Positions 5,698 through 7,714 of a stretch of 7,714 nucleotides of DNA are shown here, piece after piece. The notes beneath the pieces are model-generated. The model searched no databases. It was not told the origin of the DNA and saw only the letters and a program-made list of their open reading frames with translations. A program made the translations under genes and the position numbers. The stretch is from an uncultured Chloroflexota bacterium (GTDB taxonomy: Bacteria; Chloroflexota; Anaerolineae; Aggregatilineales; Phototrophicaceae): the NCBI GenBank assembly GCA_937870805.1, contig CALMZT010001017.1, positions 1 to 7,714 on the forward strand. The letters run 5' to 3'. The number at the start of each line of letters is the position of its first letter. The first letter of the stretch is position 1.

Positions 5698-6483
5698 ATG
5701 ACTTACGTAAGACTCGTTGGTTTATATTTCAAAATCGGTATCCTGAACGAACTGCAATACCGCGTCAATTTCTTCGTGCAGATTTTTCAGTCCATCTTGT
5801 CGTTGATCGTGGCGTTAGGCGGCTTGGCGGTGGTGTTCGATCATACGACGAACCTCAACGGCTGGACATCGCCCGAATTATTAGCAGTCGTTGGTGTCTA
5901 CTTCATGATCGGTGGGTTGATTAACCTCGTCATTCAGCCGAGTATGCAGCGTTTCATGGAAGACGTTCGGCAGGGCACGCTGGACTTCACGCTGGTCAAG
6001 CCGCAGGATGCGCAGCTTCTCGTCAGCATCCGTCAGATTCAGATTTGGAAATTGGTTGATGTGCTGATCGGCATCGTCGTTCTGGGGATTGGCTTAACAC
6101 AGGTTGGCAAAACAGTGGGCATAGAACAGGCATTAGGTTTTGGTATCGCGCTCATTGCTGGCGGTGCAATCGTCTACAGCTTCTGGTTAATCCTGGCGAC
6201 GTGTGCCTTCTGGTTCGTGCGTATCGACAACATTCTGGTGATCTTCGAGAGCATGTATGAAGCGGGGCGTTGGCCTGTCGGCATTTACCCCGGTTGGCTG
6301 CAATTTACGCTGACGTTCCTTGTGCCGATTGCCTTCGCCGTTACCGTGCCAGCCGAAGCGCTCACTGGACGTTTAACGCCTCAAACGCTCATCGGCGCGC
6401 TGGCATTAGCGGCGGTCATGCTAACGGTTTCGCGCATCTTTTGGCGTATCGGGATGCGCCACTATTCCGGCGCGTCAGCGTAG
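5698..6483 (+). CDS. ABC-2 type permease, B-type (COG3694-like)
   Basis: A 261-residue membrane protein, only distantly related to the three A-type permeases and matching the second permease (COG3694-like) of this transporter class. Shared landmarks are LQYRVNFFVQ (19-28), the cytoplasmic GTLDFTLVKPQDAQLLVSIR (93-112), which takes the place of the LLLRPLHP loop, AFWFVRIDNI in place of FWTTRLDA, and a GRLTPQTLIGAL stretch before the last helix. It ends in RHYSGASA, without the VGG tail. About six membrane helices are expected. The start is fixed by AGGAGG and by alignment with the other N-termini. As the only gene of its type here, it is the likely obligate partner of whichever A-type permease is used. 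Two hairpins follow. Confidence 0.9.
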   Translation: MTYVRLVGLYFKIGILNELQYRVNFFVQIFQSILSLIVALGGLAVVFDHTTNLNGWTSPELLAVVGVYFMIGGLINLVIQPSMQRFMEDVRQGTLDFTLVKPQDAQLLVSIRQIQIWKLVDVLIGIVVLGIGLTQVGKTVGIEQALGFGIALIAGGAIVYSFWLILATCAFWFVRIDNILVIFESMYEAGRWPVGIYPGWLQFTLTFLVPIAFAVTVPAEALTGRLTPQTLIGALALAAVMLTVSRIFWRIGMRHYSGASA

Positions 6484-6500
6484 CAGTGCAGTGAATAAGG

Positions 6501-6545
6501 GATGCGGCGCGCAAACTGGCGCAAACTGGCGCCGCGTCTCGTTTC
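6501..6545 (+). terminator. Probable operon terminator hairpin
   Basis: GATGCGGCGC (6501-6510) pairs with GCGCCGCGTC (6529-6538) over ten bases with one G·T pair, closing an 18-base loop. TCGTTTCGG follows, which is T-rich but not a clean T-run. It begins 17 bases after the B-type permease stop, where a terminator is expected. The loop side holds a tandem 10-base repeat, GCGCAAACTG, at 6509-6518 and 6519-6528. The weak T-tract keeps confidence moderate. Confidence 0.5.
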
Positions 6546-6601
6546 GGTACTGCATAAAGTTATACACTCTTTGCGCCGAAGCTGGAGAACAAGTGACACC
6601 A

Positions 6602-6623
6602 AGGGCGCTTCGCGAAGCGCCCT
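6602..6623. repeat. Perfect 22-bp palindrome upstream of ppk2
   Basis: The half AGGGCGCTTCG is followed by its exact reverse complement, giving nine stem pairs around a CGCG loop in RNA. No T-tract follows on either strand. It could be a second, bidirectional terminator for the permease operon or a hairpin in the ppk2 leader; a dimeric repressor site is possible but less likely at this GC content. It lies 92 bases before the chosen ppk2 start. Confidence 0.6.
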
Positions 6624-6715
6624 CAAAAGTAAAGCCAGTTGGGGGATGTTTGTAAAAGGGATCTATGATTAACTTGTGCCACATAGCACTCTTTTTTCAC
6701 AAAAGGATTCTGGAG

Positions 6716-7621
6716 ATGGAAAGCGAAGACGGCAAGAACGGAAAGAAAAAGCATAAAAAGAACAAAAAGGAACATCTCGGTCATCAGAAAGCAGACTTAC
6801 TAGAGTTACAGGATGAAGACGAGTCTAAAAGTAAGCTGGACAAGAAATTTTACAAAAAAGAACTGGTGCGCCTGCAATTTGAACTCGTCAAACTCCAATA
6901 CTGGATACAACAGCAAGGTTTAAAAGTTGTCGTGATCTTTGAAGGGCGCGATGCGGCAGGCAAAGGCGGCATCATCCAGCGCCTTGTCGAACCACTCAAT
7001 CCGCGTGGTGTGCGACAGGTCGCGTTAGGCAAACCTTCAGATCAGGAAAGAACACAGTGGTACTTTCAACGCTATGTTGAACATCTGCCTTCTGCCGGAG
7101 AAATCGTGGTCTTTGATCGCAGTTGGTACAACCGTGCTGGTGTGGAGCGCGTGATGGAATTTTGTACTGATGAGGAGTATTGGGAGTTCATGGCATCGTG
7201 TCCGGAATTTGAGCGCATGTTGGTGCGTGCTGGCATTATCCTCATCAAGTATTATCTCTCGGTGAGCGACGCTGAGCAGGAACGACGCTTCCAAAGCCGT
7301 GCTAAAGACCCCACACGCCGCTGGAAGCTCAGCCCCATTGATGTTGAAACCCGCAATCGCTGGGTTCAATATTCCAAAGTCAAAGACTTGATGCTGGAAC
7401 ATACGGATATTCCCGAAGCGCGCTGGTATCAAATCGAATCAGACGACAAGATGCGCGCTCGCCTGAACTCCCTTCATCACCTTCTCAGCCTGATACCCTA
7501 CGAAGACGTTGTGCCGAAAGCGATCAAACTGCCCCCGCGTCCAGCCGCCGACGAGGATTACGTGCGTCCGCCGCGTGATCGGCATATCGTCGTTGAGGAT
7601 TACTACGCCGACCAAGAATGA
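6716..7621 (+). CDS. ppk2: Polyphosphate kinase 2, class I
   Basis: A 301-residue cytoplasmic enzyme that transfers phosphate between inorganic polyphosphate and nucleoside diphosphates; class I members mainly make ATP or GTP from ADP or GDP. It shows Walker A GRDAAGKGG (77-85), Walker B VVFDRSWYNRAGVE (131-144), the class I-style KPSDQERTQWYFQRYVEHLP (106-125), and a basic lid RFQSRAKDPTRRWKLSP (191-207) over the phosphate channel. Length fits the family. The first ~20 residues are unusually rich in lysine and histidine (KNGKKKHKKNKKEH). I chose the ATG at 6716 because AAGGA (6703-6707) lies eight bases upstream and the protein then begins with a hydrophilic tail. An ATG at 6665, with AAAGGG four bases upstream, would add 17 mostly hydrophobic residues and cannot be excluded. 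Separated from the ABC operon by two hairpins, it is probably its own unit. Confidence 0.95.
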   Translation: MESEDGKNGKKKHKKNKKEHLGHQKADLLELQDEDESKSKLDKKFYKKELVRLQFELVKLQYWIQQQGLKVVVIFEGRDAAGKGGIIQRLVEPLNPRGVRQVALGKPSDQERTQWYFQRYVEHLPSAGEIVVFDRSWYNRAGVERVMEFCTDEEYWEFMASCPEFERMLVRAGIILIKYYLSVSDAEQERRFQSRAKDPTRRWKLSPIDVETRNRWVQYSKVKDLMLEHTDIPEARWYQIESDDKMRARLNSLHHLLSLIPYEDVVPKAIKLPPRPAADEDYVRPPRDRHIVVEDYYADQE

Positions 7622-7714
7622 ATAGTGAAGGCAATTCAGCTCGACTTTATCCAATTACGTTTTCGTAAGGCGGGAGTGGGTCATAAGCGATCTCTACATT
7701 TCTGAACAAGGGGT
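7622..7714. other. Non-coding tail after ppk2
   Basis: I see no gene in these 93 bases. The only structure is a small hairpin, TTACG-TTTT-CGTAA (7655-7668), 33 bases after the ppk2 stop. It is too weak, and lacks the T-run, to be called a terminator with confidence. Confidence 0.5.

Noticed and set aside
5271..5924. 217-codon plus-strand frame spanning the end of A-type copy 3 and the start of the B-type permease
   Set aside because: It overlaps two strongly supported genes in another frame and translates to Arg/His-rich sequence without motifs.
6665..6715. Upstream ATG extending PPK2 by 17 residues
   Set aside because: It has a possible ribosome site, but it adds a mostly hydrophobic stretch (MINLCHIALFFHKRIL) unlike a cytoplasmic PPK2 N-terminus, and the ATG at 6716 has better-spaced AAGGA. 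It is kept as an alternative in the gene entry.

Overview
This window is probably from a Chloroflexota-type bacterium. That placement is an inference and only moderately secure. It rests on intergenic spacers carrying C-rich/G-rich imperfect palindromes (CCCCCTCTCC…GGAGAGGGGG) with an associated ~76-bp repeat, mid-range GC, GTG starts, and an ABC-2 exporter of the COG4586/COG4587/COG3694 type beside a class I PPK2. No marker gene fixes the phylum.

Layout. Bases 1-310 are non-coding and hold two diverged copies of a 76-bp repeat plus a G/C-rich inverted repeat. Bases 311-883 (minus strand) encode a 190-aa membrane protein resembling the Pycsar effector PycTM (formerly DUF5706), with no nucleotide cyclase in view. 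Bases 884-1623 are a 740-bp spacer with a candidate promoter for each flanking transcript and a third copy of the repeat.

Bases 1624-6483 form one co-directional operon for an ABC-2 type transporter: an ATPase, then a tandem series of related permeases. Three intact 'A-type' permeases (264, 267 and 266 aa) are interleaved with two broken A-type copies, at 2642-3011 and ~4617-4844. A single more distant 'B-type' permease (261 aa) closes the operon. The usual arrangement for this family is one ATPase plus two different permeases, so the A-type gene appears to have been amplified to at least five copies, two of which have decayed in place. The ATPase probably powers dimers of the B-type permease with one of the A-type permeases; substrate and pairing are unknown.

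Bases 6484-6715 hold two strong hairpins, the first probably ending the operon. Bases 6716-7621 encode a class I polyphosphate kinase 2, likely a separate transcription unit. The last 93 bases hold no gene I can support.

The most interesting feature is the permease array. The broken copies preserve their extreme 3' ends, and in both cases that end carries the Shine-Dalgarno sequence of the next intact permease. This may explain why the remnants have not been lost.
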